Shown here piece by piece: positions 10,101 through 18,436 of a stretch of 64,000 bases of DNA. Made by a program: the position numbers and the translations under genes. Under the pieces are notes generated by a model. It was given only the letters and a program-made list of their open reading frames with translations. It was not told where the DNA came from and did not search any database. How positions within the stretch are numbered: position 1 is the stretch's first letter; every line of letters starts with the position of its first letter. This stretch comes from Lachnospiraceae bacterium (lineage in GTDB: Bacteria > Bacillota > Clostridia > Lachnospirales > Lachnospiraceae): assembly GCA_024691305.1 (NCBI GenBank), contig JAILNS010000036.1:1-64000 (forward strand), written 5' to 3'.

Positions 10101-10301
10101 CGCCGTATATAAGAACAGCAAAAGATCCGGGTTTATCGTAATGGTAAGCACAGAACATACTATCATCGTGATCGTTCCGAAAATGCATATGGCAGTAAGC
10201 GATCTCGATAATATTTTTACACGCCCTTTATATAAAAACTTATATAACAGGCATCCCAATATAGCTGTAATAACAAGTAAAACCGAAAAGAATAAATTCA
10301 T
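7137..10301 (-). CDS. Hybrid sensor histidine kinase with 7TM-like sensor, receiver and Hpt domains
   Basis: 1054 residues. About seven membrane helices span residues 1-220 (a 7TM-type input module), followed by a PAS-like region (about 232-330), HisKA with phospho-acceptor His357 in MSHEIRTPMN, and HATPase (N-box around 468-474, G-box GTGLG near 537). Residues 588-705 look like a receiver that has lost its phospho-acceptor. A true receiver follows (722-840, Asp773 in FMDHMMPEMDG, Lys826), then an Hpt domain (His918 in KVHALKSSSRQIGA) and a helical tail. The layout permits an internal phosphorelay His-Asp-His; no output regulator is adjacent. Twelve bases upstream is the LacI-like sensor gene, suggesting functional pairing. 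Confidence 0.92.
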   Translation of the reverse strand: MNLFFSVLLVITAILGCLLYKFLYKGRVKILSRSLTAICIFGTITMIVCSVLTITINPDLLLFLYTAFFISYAGMVYCVVSFVQLYSTLKKRDVFQSPLFYGNIGIILILLYNLYSRNMFMISKTVFLGAVFPTIRTRGMFFMFYAFIIMESAICVLYLFSGAIKSARIYRSRYILIILDVVSHILIYILFTYLGLPEAVKTIIILPEWIIILYVCGYYSTRKLTSSVLNFVTDNQANGLMIYDENDFLIYRNKMIDEILTPDQISAFYNKDALDKWSQELDEYNGLYVKTIEVDGKNNYYNIFKHEFHDKNSYIGASFSFQNFTESFERFAMVEEANEELKRAAHMKSDFLANMSHEIRTPMNAVIGLAEMALREDMTEQARDYISQIKSSGRNLLNIINDILDFSKIESGKMDIIPEPYEPLSEFNDVGNTLMTRVGEKDIELTLEENPAIPHKLEGDVLRIRQILINLANNAIKFTHHGRVQILADYSPISEDEIMLRFHVVDTGQGIKKEDLKKLFVSFQQVDAKRNRSIEGTGLGLAISKSLVEAMGGTIGVDSEYGKGSDFYFEIPQKVIDPTPSITVDNPEKIFAFGMFNKKYLARRFFIDTSRMGVYSAVLRFYDDYDTTCDLYEDMLENRRRYIFFEYQDYKDQIRELLLNDPDLIGVMLADYTSAVKPDLNNLRIIKKPFSTAAIAMALNNLVLHLNSDEGNAFATDFTAPDAKILIVDDNMVNLTVAEGLLEPLKMEVVCVVSGKDAIDKINTQKFDIVFMDHMMPEMDGVETTRVIRRMYPELDDMPIIALTANAVSGVKEFFLKEGMNDFVPKPIEVRDLMSKVKQWLPPDKIKKSHEIVSIENEAEENINISGLDTEKAISMIGSSKLYMKILKEYYKNIEVNHKQLEEAFESEDWEDYTIKVHALKSSSRQIGATDLAEKAAALEAAGKASDIEFIKNNNDEALSQYIGLVPMLKDVCGDEGEVTEKPLIEKEKLFEIMHMIETACDDLDMDAMENIVTELNSYSYDPSIEEDIKAIIESAELMDVFTCNDIAQKLLDM

Positions 10302-10313
10302 GTTTCACACCCG

Positions 10314-11165
10314 TTAATAAACCTGTCTGACTGTATGTCCCACCTGTAACTTGGTCGGGATAACGATCTCACTTCCGTCTCCCACCTCACCGTTTTCTAT
10401 AAGACGGATAAGTTCCCTCGCTGCAGTCACACCCATGACCTCTGTATCCTGTGCAACTGTTGCAAGCTGAGGATCCCAAAGGCCCACAAGATTAACTCCG
10501 TCATAGCCGCAATATGAAATATCTTTGGGAACTTCAAGTCCCCTGTTGTGTATAACATTGATCCCGCCTATAGCCGCATAGTCATCCGGGAAAAATATAC
10601 ATGTAGGCGGATCGGGAAGATTTAACAATTCTTCTGTCTTTCTGGTAACATCACGTATATCTCTGTATCTTGACTGACGGATATATTCACTGCGAACATG
10701 TACACCGTTTTCTTCACATGCCACCGTAAATGTTTTTAATCTTACTTTGCTGACCTCGCTTTCAGGGTCACCTGAAATGTATGCGATTTTCTTATGGTTT
10801 TTTTCATTACATACGTAATTGACCAGATCTTTAACACCGTTTACATTATCGGAAACTATAGAAATCGCTCCCTCGGATTTGTAATCACAGGTCACTATAG
10901 GTATTCCGGATTTAAACATTGCCTGAACTTCGGGCATTTCATAATTCACATTCGGTATAAAAATGCCATCGCATCCCTCTGCTTTTACCTGATCCATAAA
11001 AGTGTGTTCGACCAGATATCTGGGGTGCGAATTTAAGAAAAACAGAATATAGCCTTCCTGCTCACAATAATTCTTAAATTCGTTCAGAATCCTGGAAAAA
11101 AGATCATGCGTAAGTCCAGCCCCGAGTATATCGGAAAAAAGAATACCGATCTTATTTTTTTTCAT
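10314..11165 (-). CDS. LacI-type ligand-binding protein lacking a DNA-binding domain
   Basis: 283 residues that begin directly in the periplasmic-binding-protein fold of LacI/GalR regulators (KIGILFSDIL; DGIFIPN; IPIVTCD; KIAYISGDP; FFPDDYAAIGGINVIHNRGLEVPKDISYCGYDG; TVAQDTEVMGVTAARELI). The roughly 50-residue HTH and hinge helix of true repressors are absent, and there is no signal peptide, so it should be a soluble cytoplasmic sugar or metabolite sensor. It starts in an ATGA overlap with the Nudix stop codon and lies 12 bases before the hybrid kinase, so the most likely role is as a ligand sensor acting on that kinase (inference). Confidence 0.85.
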   Translation of the reverse strand: MKKNKIGILFSDILGAGLTHDLFSRILNEFKNYCEQEGYILFFLNSHPRYLVEHTFMDQVKAEGCDGIFIPNVNYEMPEVQAMFKSGIPIVTCDYKSEGAISIVSDNVNGVKDLVNYVCNEKNHKKIAYISGDPESEVSKVRLKTFTVACEENGVHVRSEYIRQSRYRDIRDVTRKTEELLNLPDPPTCIFFPDDYAAIGGINVIHNRGLEVPKDISYCGYDGVNLVGLWDPQLATVAQDTEVMGVTAARELIRLIENGEVGDGSEIVIPTKLQVGHTVRQVY

Positions 11166-11740
11166 GTTTTCTCCTCATCAAAAAATCCGCATGAAAATGC
11201 ATATGCCACAAATTGAGCCCTGGCGGTAAATGGCTCTTCATCAAGTAATCTTCTTACCTCGTTCTTATCATAAAAACCTGCAAATATGAGTTCGTCATCT
11301 TCCGTATGATCTGATATTTCACCGGAAACATCACATATTACAAGCTGATTCTGCACATCGGATAATGCTGCAGCCGCATATGCCGGTCTTAAAGTCTTAC
11401 GGATATTTACGACTTTAAGTCCCGATTCTTCATACATTTCTCTTTTGACACAATCTTCTATTGATTCTCCGGATTCACGTCTGCCTGCGACCATATTATA
11501 TACGAACCTGTTTAGTGCCATCCTGAATTCTTTTAAAAGCAGCAGTTTTCCGTCTTTTATCGCAACAACAACAGCTCCGCCTACTCCGTTTCCTATTTCG
11601 GATACATCTTTGATATCCTTATAGGAAACCATCTCGTATACCTTAGGCTTCCCTTTTTTATTGGTATAATTCAACTCGTAGTTTTTCAGGAATCTGCCGT
11701 CTTTTATCTTATTGATCCCGTTTAATCTCAGTTCTTCCAT
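11162..11740 (-). CDS. Nudix hydrolase, ADP-ribose pyrophosphatase-like
   Basis: 192 residues with a complete Nudix box at 86-108 (Gly86, Glu92, Arg100-Glu101, Glu104-Glu105, Gly107). The surrounding fold, with an N-terminal strand domain and VAGRRE before the box, resembles ADP-sugar diphosphatases, which hydrolyse ADP-ribose to AMP and ribose 5-phosphate; the exact substrate is not shown by sequence. It overlaps the RNase G-like gene by 13 bases and the LacI-like gene by four, so translation is probably coupled through all three. Confidence 0.88.
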   Translation of the reverse strand: MEELRLNGINKIKDGRFLKNYELNYTNKKGKPKVYEMVSYKDIKDVSEIGNGVGGAVVVAIKDGKLLLLKEFRMALNRFVYNMVAGRRESGESIEDCVKREMYEESGLKVVNIRKTLRPAYAAAALSDVQNQLVICDVSGEISDHTEDDELIFAGFYDKNEVRRLLDEEPFTARAQFVAYAFSCGFFDEEKT

Positions 11741-12906
11741 TGTTCAATAAAACTCTTATATACCTTCTTACGGGTCAGCTCCATAAGGCCCAGTCCGGTC
11801 ATGTCTATATATCTGCACATAACATCATCATCTTTAAGTATCTTTCTGGTTTCCTGTATAAGTTCTTCAAGATGTGCGTCCTGCTTCATATTTATAAAAT
11901 CAACCAGTATCATACCGCTGATATTTCTTAGCCTTAATTGCTTCAGTAATTCCCTTGCGGCATTTATATTGATATTAAAAGATGTTTCTTCTTTATTGCC
12001 TTTAGTGTTATGACCTGAATTAACATCTACGGCAGTGAGCGTTTCTCCCTGTTCGATCACAAGAAATGCCCCTGATTTAAGATAAACTTTGCGGCTTAAA
12101 CACTGATCTACACAGGTTTCGAGTTTATAAAGCTTACATAGAGGATAATCGTCCATATATCTGCAAAAAGAAATCCCTCTTATGTCAGCGATCTGCTCTA
12201 TCTCATCAGTTCTATCCGGAATATCCGTTATAAGTTCATCGCAGCCGTATTTTAACCAGTCATTTATAACTGTCTGCAGATAACCTTCAGGTTTATATAA
12301 AACATTATATAAACACGCTGTTTTTACACGTTCCATGATACGTTCATAATCTTCATAAAGTAATTCTATCTCTTCGTTAAAAACATCCGTATCAGTTATA
12401 CCTGCTGATTCAGTCCTAACTATTATATGATATTTTGACGAATATGCACAAATTTTTTCGGGTACGGCTATCAAGTCCCTTTCTTCACGAGGTATCTTTG
12501 AAGAAAAAGACAATCCTTTGCCGCTTTCTATTACCAGATGTCTTGAATGAAGCGAAATATTTCCTGTAACACCGGGGCTCTTCATTTTGACACCTTCGGA
12601 TGAAACCTGAACAAGTATAACATCTTCGTTATGAACCTTATCATGCTTTTTGCCGTCAGCAAAATATAGCAGATTCAAATTCCCCGGGATCTGGAGAAAA
12701 TAATCCGTATCATCCCCGATATCCACAAAACATGCTCCGGATGAAGGCATCATCTTTTTGACTCTGGCAAGAACAACGGTACCTATCGGAAAACCGGGTT
12801 CTTTATCTAAAACCCTGATCCTAAGCGGCTCATCTCCTTCAAGATAAACAAGTACCTGTCTTCCGTATACAGTTGTATATACAATCCTTTTTTTATCGTT
12901 CATCAA
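11728..12906 (-). CDS. rng: Ribonuclease E/G family endoribonuclease, short form
   Basis: 392 residues. An S1-like domain is embedded in the N-terminal part (about 38-120), and the catalytic DNase I-like region carries the Mg-binding Asp294 (AVDVNSGHN) and Asp336 (MILVDFINM), followed by the conserved LGLMELTRKK. The protein stops right after this, so the CPxC zinc-link and small domain of E. coli RNase G are absent. These enzymes cut single-stranded A/U-rich RNA and act in rRNA 5' maturation and mRNA decay. It overlaps the preceding radical-SAM-associated gene by four bases. Confidence 0.9.
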   Translation of the reverse strand: MMNDKKRIVYTTVYGRQVLVYLEGDEPLRIRVLDKEPGFPIGTVVLARVKKMMPSSGACFVDIGDDTDYFLQIPGNLNLLYFADGKKHDKVHNEDVILVQVSSEGVKMKSPGVTGNISLHSRHLVIESGKGLSFSSKIPREERDLIAVPEKICAYSSKYHIIVRTESAGITDTDVFNEEIELLYEDYERIMERVKTACLYNVLYKPEGYLQTVINDWLKYGCDELITDIPDRTDEIEQIADIRGISFCRYMDDYPLCKLYKLETCVDQCLSRKVYLKSGAFLVIEQGETLTAVDVNSGHNTKGNKEETSFNININAARELLKQLRLRNISGMILVDFINMKQDAHLEELIQETRKILKDDDVMCRYIDMTGLGLMELTRKKVYKSFIEQWKN

Positions 12907-13595
12907 AAATCCGTTCCAAGATCTATCAACGGGATCAGTTCGCCGCTGTCCAAACGTCCGTATATCTCATTACGTACTATCTTTAGCCTTCCGTCAAACA
13001 AGGCGTTTTCTTCTGCCTGATACAGAGCATTTATGACATGCTCAGGTTTAACATTTCCGGCAGAACTTGCATCTACACACATATGGATACACTCATCCCG
13101 GTAAGACAGTTTATATATCCTTGGTCTTATATCTGTCATGGTTTCACTTTTTTTGGTTTTTTTTAGGATCAAAACTTCCTCTTTATCAAGAATGGCTTTG
13201 ACAGCACGCTCATAATCTATCTGCGGACCGGAAGAAATAATCCTTACCGAATATGATGCTGCCGCAACGCTAGCCATCGCATTTGCGGCATTATCGGGTA
13301 AGAGTCTGATATCACGTATCGTAAAGCCCTCACTCATCTGAGCATTTAAAATATCTGTCATTTCAGCCCTGTTACCGTTTAATGAGTTGACCTCTATATC
13401 CACTATCTCCGATTCACTCTCAGTACCGACACCCAGCGGATGGGCAAAGGCCATTATCTGATGAGGCGAAAAGCCACCGGTATATGAAATATCTATACCC
13501 GATCGTCTTATCGCCTTTTGAAAATATCTCATCGTATCAAGATGACCTATGAACTTCATTGCACCGTGTTTGGTGAATTGTATACGCAGTTTCAT
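12903..13595 (-). CDS. TIGR03936/DUF2344 radical-SAM-associated protein
   Basis: 230 residues beginning MKLRIQFTKHGAMKFIGHLDTMRYFQKAIRRSGI and continuing SYTGGFSPHQIMAFAHPLGVGTESESEIVDIE, the clear signature of the DUF2344 family that accompanies the TIGR03960 radical SAM protein, often upstream of RNase G and rplU. The function is unknown; the pairing suggests a tRNA or rRNA modification partner (inference). The start at 13595 overlaps the radical SAM stop as ATGA; an alternative ATG 24 bases earlier also exists. Confidence 0.9.
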   Translation of the reverse strand: MKLRIQFTKHGAMKFIGHLDTMRYFQKAIRRSGIDISYTGGFSPHQIMAFAHPLGVGTESESEIVDIEVNSLNGNRAEMTDILNAQMSEGFTIRDIRLLPDNAANAMASVAAASYSVRIISSGPQIDYERAVKAILDKEEVLILKKTKKSETMTDIRPRIYKLSYRDECIHMCVDASSAGNVKPEHVINALYQAEENALFDGRLKIVRNEIYGRLDSGELIPLIDLGTDF

Positions 13596-15466
13596 ATCTG
13601 TGTTCTGTCCATAAAGCATATCCCGCCGCCAAAAACAGCCGCTCCGCAGCCCGAACACTTTTCACGGCAATTGGGGGTGACTATTCCTTTTTGGGCATTA
13701 TGCCATTCATTTAAAAGAAATCTTTTGGTAACTCCTATATCAAGAAAATCCCATGGGAATATCTCATCGTCAGATCTTTCCCTTACGGTATAGAAATCCT
13801 TATCAATTCCCATCTGCTCCATAACTTCGAGCCAGGTTTCGTAATTAAAGTACTCGGTCCATGCATCAAATATCTGACCTCTTTTATATACTTCAAGAAT
13901 GACCGGAGAAAGTCTCCTGTCCCCCCTTGCCAGTATACCTTCAAGCTCACTCGTCTTGGTATCATGCCAGTTATACTTGATACGCTTCTGGTTAAGCTGC
14001 GAATGGATCCCGCTTAAACATACATGAGCTTTTCTTACGAATTCTTCTTCTGTCCCCATCGGAGCCCACTGTAAGGGAGTAAACGGTTTAGGTATAAAAA
14101 ACGAAGTGGATGCAACGATCTGCACCGGTTCACGACGTTCTTCCTTGGGGATCTCATCAAAAAACGTCATTGCGACATTATTGCACAGTTCTCCGATACC
14201 TTCGATATCTTCGTCGGTCTCAAAGGGAAGCCCCAGCATAAAATAGAGTTTGACCCTTCTCCATCCACCGTGAAAAGCCTGCGCAGCTCCGTGAAGTATA
14301 ACCTCTTCGGTAAGTCCCTTGTTGATTATATCTCTCATACGCTGAGTACCGGCTTCGGGCGCAAAGGTAAGTGAGGATTTCCTGACATCCTGAACCTTAC
14401 TCATAACATCAAGTGAGAACGCATCTATACGAAGGGAAGGAAGCGATATGTTCACATGTCTCTTATTACATTCATCTATAAGAAAATCCAGCAACTCTTC
14501 GAGCCCACTGTAATCACTTGAGCTGAGTGAACTTAATGTGAGTTCTTCAAGGCCTGTTGAATCGAGCATTTCAAGTGCTATCGACTTAAGATACTCCACA
14601 CTTCTCTCACGTACAGGTCTGTATAACTGCCCCGCCTGACAGAATCTGCATCCTCTTATGCATCCCCTCTGAATTTCCAGTGTCACACGGTCCTGGGCGG
14701 TCTGCATAAACGGAACAAGCGGTTTGGTCGGATAATATGTATCCGACAGATTCATCTCAACTTCTTTTCTTATCGTGTCAGGAGCTTCGGGATATTTTTT
14801 TGTACGTTCCAGTATTGTGCCATCGTCCTTATATTTTTCTTCGTAAAAGCACGGAACATACATACCGGGTATACGGCATGCTTTTTTCAAAAAGTCCATT
14901 CGCGAAGCGCCTGCGGCCTTACATGCCTTATATGTATCAAGTAGTTCCCTGTATCTGGTCTCACCTTCACCGATATAGAATATATCAAAGAAATCGGCAA
15001 TCGGCTCCGGATTATAAGAGCAGGGTCCTCCGCCTATCACTATAGGATCTTTATCTCCTCTTTCACTGGCAAGAAGCGGTATACCGCCAAGATCAAGCAA
15101 CTGCAGGATATTTGTATAACACATTTCATACTGAAGTGTTATACCGACAAAATCAAAATCCGAAATATTATCCTGACTTTCCAGAGCAAACAGAGGTATA
15201 TGTTCCCGCCGCATAACCTTATCCAGGTCGGGCCAGGGAGAATAAACCCTCTCGCACCATACATCATCCCATGAATTGAACATATCATAAAGAATCTGTA
15301 TGCCAAGATGGCACATTCCGATATCATAAACATCAGGAAAACACATTGCAAAACGGACATCGACATTGTCTTTGTCCTTAATGCAGGAATTGATCTCGCC
15401 CCCTATATATCTTGCGGGCTTATCTATAGACAAAAGAATTTCATCACTTAAAGCAAGTTTACGCAT
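13592..15466 (-). CDS. B12-binding-domain radical SAM protein (TIGR03960 family)
   Basis: 624 residues. The N-terminal 200 residues resemble a cobalamin-binding Rossmann region (FPDVYDIGMCHLGIQILYDM, PIVIGGGPCSYNPEPIADFFD). The radical SAM cluster motif Cx3Cx2C is visible near residue 270 as RGCIRGCRFCQAG. After the barrel, WHDTKTSELEGILARGDRRLSPVI and cysteines near the C-terminus (CREKCSGCGAAVFGG) may bind another cluster. The substrate is unknown; the fixed partnership with the DUF2344 gene and RNase G suggests RNA modification (inference). It starts one base after the hisI stop codon. Confidence 0.92.
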   Translation of the reverse strand: MRKLALSDEILLSIDKPARYIGGEINSCIKDKDNVDVRFAMCFPDVYDIGMCHLGIQILYDMFNSWDDVWCERVYSPWPDLDKVMRREHIPLFALESQDNISDFDFVGITLQYEMCYTNILQLLDLGGIPLLASERGDKDPIVIGGGPCSYNPEPIADFFDIFYIGEGETRYRELLDTYKACKAAGASRMDFLKKACRIPGMYVPCFYEEKYKDDGTILERTKKYPEAPDTIRKEVEMNLSDTYYPTKPLVPFMQTAQDRVTLEIQRGCIRGCRFCQAGQLYRPVRERSVEYLKSIALEMLDSTGLEELTLSSLSSSDYSGLEELLDFLIDECNKRHVNISLPSLRIDAFSLDVMSKVQDVRKSSLTFAPEAGTQRMRDIINKGLTEEVILHGAAQAFHGGWRRVKLYFMLGLPFETDEDIEGIGELCNNVAMTFFDEIPKEERREPVQIVASTSFFIPKPFTPLQWAPMGTEEEFVRKAHVCLSGIHSQLNQKRIKYNWHDTKTSELEGILARGDRRLSPVILEVYKRGQIFDAWTEYFNYETWLEVMEQMGIDKDFYTVRERSDDEIFPWDFLDIGVTKRFLLNEWHNAQKGIVTPNCREKCSGCGAAVFGGGICFMDRTQI

Positions 15467-15835
15467 CTAAATCTCATTAAAAAAACACGAATGACTTCCC
15501 GTGTGACACGCTGAGCCGACCTGAACCACGCGGGCCAGTATCGTGTCTTTATCGCAATCCAAAAACAGACTCCTGACATACTGGTAATGACCCGAAGTAT
15601 CTCCTTTTAACCATAATTCACTGCGTGAACGGCTATAATACGTCATCACCCCACGCTCTAATGTGAGGTTATACGCTTCTTCGTTCATATATGCGAGCAT
15701 AAGGACATCCCCGGTAGCATCCTCCTGGACCACTACCGGGACAAGTCCTTTATCATCTGTTTTCACTTCCGAAAAAACAAAATTCGGTTTCTTTCCGGCA
15801 CAGGTAACAAGTGCCATATCATAGTTAACTGCCAT
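15467..15835 (-). CDS. hisI: Phosphoribosyl-AMP cyclohydrolase HisI
   Basis: 122 residues with LAYMNEEAYNLTLERG, YYSRSRSELWLKG, LDCDKDTILARV and VGSACHTGSHSCFF, which supply the zinc cysteines and histidines of the cyclohydrolase. It opens the adenine ring of PR-AMP, step three of histidine synthesis. The HisE pyrophosphohydrolase half is not fused and not found nearby. The start at 15835 follows the hisB stop by one base; the frame continues upstream into hisB, but family length and the GGGAG site decide the shorter start. Confidence 0.93.
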   Translation of the reverse strand: MAVNYDMALVTCAGKKPNFVFSEVKTDDKGLVPVVVQEDATGDVLMLAYMNEEAYNLTLERGVMTYYSRSRSELWLKGDTSGHYQYVRSLFLDCDKDTILARVVQVGSACHTGSHSCFFNEI

Positions 15836-15836
15836 A

Positions 15837-16424
15837 TCACAGGCTCCCTTTGGTGGTAAGGATCCCATCAACCCTGGGATCTGTCTGTGTTGCCATATCA
15901 AGAGCCTTTGCAAACGCCTTAAACATCGCTTCAGCCATATGATGTCCGTTAATGCCGTCGAGCATTTTGATATGTATGTTCATACCTGCTGAATAACTGA
16001 GAGCATAGAAAAACTCTCTTATAAGCTGGGTATCAAGTTCACCTATCATTGGAGTATCAAATACAACATCGAAATTAAGATACGGTCTGCCGCATAAATC
16101 AACTGCACACAGGCAAAGAGCATCATCCATGGGAAGAGTGAAATGACCGTATCTTTTGATACCTTTCTTATCACCGACAGCTTCTTTTATGGCATTGCCC
16201 AACACTATGCCTGTATCCTCTACCGTATGATGTCCGTCTACATTCAGGTCACCTTTTACGGTACATTCAAGGTCGAAAAAGCCATGTTTTGCAAAGCCTT
16301 CAAGCATATGATCAAAAAAACCCAGTCCTGTGTTTATTTCGGATCTTCCGCTTCCGTCTATATTAAAGTTGACGGAAATATCAGTTTCTTTTGTAGTGCG
16401 TGTGATCTGTGATGTTCTTTCCAT
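15837..16424 (-). CDS. hisB: Imidazoleglycerol-phosphate dehydratase
   Basis: 195 residues, the monofunctional dehydratase length. Both metal-binding motifs are present, GHHTVED and GHHMAEA, plus GFFDHMLEGFAKHG and YFRDAL-like AEAMFKAFAKAL. It removes water from IGP to give imidazole acetol phosphate. It follows hisD by 35 bases and precedes hisI, in a co-directional his operon. Confidence 0.96.
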   Translation of the reverse strand: MERTSQITRTTKETDISVNFNIDGSGRSEINTGLGFFDHMLEGFAKHGFFDLECTVKGDLNVDGHHTVEDTGIVLGNAIKEAVGDKKGIKRYGHFTLPMDDALCLCAVDLCGRPYLNFDVVFDTPMIGELDTQLIREFFYALSYSAGMNIHIKMLDGINGHHMAEAMFKAFAKALDMATQTDPRVDGILTTKGSL

Positions 16425-16459
16425 ATCAAACTACCCCTTTTTTAGATCATATCTATGAT

Positions 16460-17755
16460 CTATTCGTTTTCAAAACGTACGGCAATGGAATTGGCATGTG
16501 CCGTAAGTCCTTCGTTACGTGCAAATAATTCTATATCCTTATGTACGGATCTAAGTGCTTCTTCGGAATACGAAATAATGCTGGTCTTCTTTATGAAATC
16601 ATCCACCGATAAAGGTGAGAAAAATCTCGCCGTGCCGTTTGTGGGAAGAATGTGATTAGGCCCTGCAAAATAATCACCTAAAGGCTCCGAAGAATAATGT
16701 CCCAGGAAAATGGCGCCTGCATTTTTGATATGCGTCATGGATTCAAAAGGATCTTTGGTTATGATCTCAAGATGCTCGCTTGCTACGGCATTTACCGCAT
16801 CATAAGCATCATCCATTGACTCTGCAACAAAGATATAGCCATAATTATCAAGGCTCTTTTCAATGATTGAGCTGCGCGAAAGTTCCTTTAAGAATCCGTC
16901 AACCTGATCGGAAACTTCATTTGCTATCTTCTCCGATGTAGTTATAAGTATGGCACTAGCAAGTTCATCATGTTCAGCCTGACTGAGCAGATCAGCCGCA
17001 ACAAATCTCGGATTTGCAGTTTCATCTGCAAGTACCAGGATCTCACTGGGACCTGCAATGGAATCGATGGATACATATCCGAAACATGCTTTTTTGGCAA
17101 GTGCTACAAATATATTACCTGGGCCTGTTATCTTATCGACCTTCGGAATGGTATCGGTACCATGTGCCATTGCAGCTATAGCCTGTGCACCACCGACCTT
17201 GTATATTTCATTGACTCCTGCTATATCAGCCGCAACTAAAGTACCGGGATTGACCTTTGCGTCAGCACCTGCAGGTGTACACATCACGATCCTTCCTACT
17301 CCGGCAACTTTGGCGGGAACTATGTTCATCAGGACCGAACTGGGATATGCAGCTTTTCCGCCCGGAACATATACACCGGAAACAGCTATCGGAGTGATCC
17401 TCTGTCCGAGTATGGATCCGTCGTCTTTCATATCTATCCAGGTATTCCGGATCTGTTTTTCATGAAATTCCCTGATATTATCTGCAGCCTTACGGATAAC
17501 TCTTATAAAATCAGCATCAACTGCCTTATATGCCTCATCGATTTCTGCATCCGTAACCTTAAGCTTGTCGGCACCGGCATCCCATTTGTCATATTTTCTG
17601 TTGAGTTCCACGATCGCTTCATCTCCGCGATCTCGTACATCTAAGATTATCTCGTTAACTACACTCTCGTATTCGCTGTAATTATTAGGGCTTCTTTTTA
17701 AAAGGCTGCGGATAAGTTCGCCCTGTGACTCTTCGCTTAACTTTACTATACGCAT
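16460..17755 (-). CDS. hisD: Histidinol dehydrogenase
   Basis: 431 residues, normal length, with VPGGKAAYPSSVLMNIVPA, KITGPGNIFVALAKK, DSIAGPSEILVLAD, LLSQAEHD and ASEHLEI, the segments that bind zinc, NAD and histidinol. It oxidises histidinol to histidine in two NAD-dependent steps. It lies between hisG (30 bases upstream) and hisB (35 bases downstream). Confidence 0.97.
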   Translation of the reverse strand: MRIVKLSEESQGELIRSLLKRSPNNYSEYESVVNEIILDVRDRGDEAIVELNRKYDKWDAGADKLKVTDAEIDEAYKAVDADFIRVIRKAADNIREFHEKQIRNTWIDMKDDGSILGQRITPIAVSGVYVPGGKAAYPSSVLMNIVPAKVAGVGRIVMCTPAGADAKVNPGTLVAADIAGVNEIYKVGGAQAIAAMAHGTDTIPKVDKITGPGNIFVALAKKACFGYVSIDSIAGPSEILVLADETANPRFVAADLLSQAEHDELASAILITTSEKIANEVSDQVDGFLKELSRSSIIEKSLDNYGYIFVAESMDDAYDAVNAVASEHLEIITKDPFESMTHIKNAGAIFLGHYSSEPLGDYFAGPNHILPTNGTARFFSPLSVDDFIKKTSIISYSEEALRSVHKDIELFARNEGLTAHANSIAVRFENE

Positions 17756-17785
17756 ATGCTCTCCTTGGGTCTGTCTTTGACCGCA

Positions 17786-18427
17786 TCATAATTTGGCTTT
17801 TAACTGTGCTATAAGATCCTTTACGCGTTCGGTCTGCATCTGCATTGTGACCTGGTTTACGATCATTCTCGCACTCAAAGGGCATATCTCTTCGAGCACG
17901 GTAAGGCCGTTTTCCTTAAGCGTAGATCCTGTTTCTACTATATCTACGATTACATCCGACAATTCAACTATGGGTCCGAGTTCCACTGACCCGTTAAGTT
18001 TGATTATATCCACGGTCTGATGCTTATGGTTATAGAAATAGTCTTTTGCGATATTGGGATACTTTGTCGCTACTCTTATCATCTCATGATGATTTAACAG
18101 TTCCCTTGCGGATTCGGGTCCGCATACGCACATATTGCATTTGCCGAAACCAAGATCCAGTACTTCATATACCCTGCGGTTTTCTTCCATAATGGTATCT
18201 TTGCCTACAACACCTATATCTGCCGCACCGTATTCAACATATGTAGGAACATCGGGACCTTTTGCAAGAAAGAATCTGACCTTATGCTTTTCATTCACAA
18301 AAACAAGCTTTCTTGTGTCTTTATCTTTCATCTCTTCGCATTTGATACCGATCTCTTCGAAAAGATCCATTGTTTTATTGGCTAAACGTCCCTTACCCAG
18401 GGCAAATGTTAAATATCTGTCTTCCAT
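17786..18427 (-). CDS. hisG: ATP phosphoribosyltransferase, short (HisZ-dependent) form
   Basis: 213 residues, lacking the C-terminal ACT-like regulatory domain of long HisG. Typical segments are LTFALGKGRL, YGAADIGVVGKDTIME, RVATKYPN and the PRPP loop DIVETGSTLKENGL. It starts histidine synthesis by joining ATP and PRPP. Short HisG needs HisZ for activity and feedback inhibition, and hisZ lies nine bases upstream in the same operon. Confidence 0.97.
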   Translation of the reverse strand: MEDRYLTFALGKGRLANKTMDLFEEIGIKCEEMKDKDTRKLVFVNEKHKVRFFLAKGPDVPTYVEYGAADIGVVGKDTIMEENRRVYEVLDLGFGKCNMCVCGPESARELLNHHEMIRVATKYPNIAKDYFYNHKHQTVDIIKLNGSVELGPIVELSDVIVDIVETGSTLKENGLTVLEEICPLSARMIVNQVTMQMQTERVKDLIAQLKAKL

Positions 18428-18436
18428 AAAACAGCC

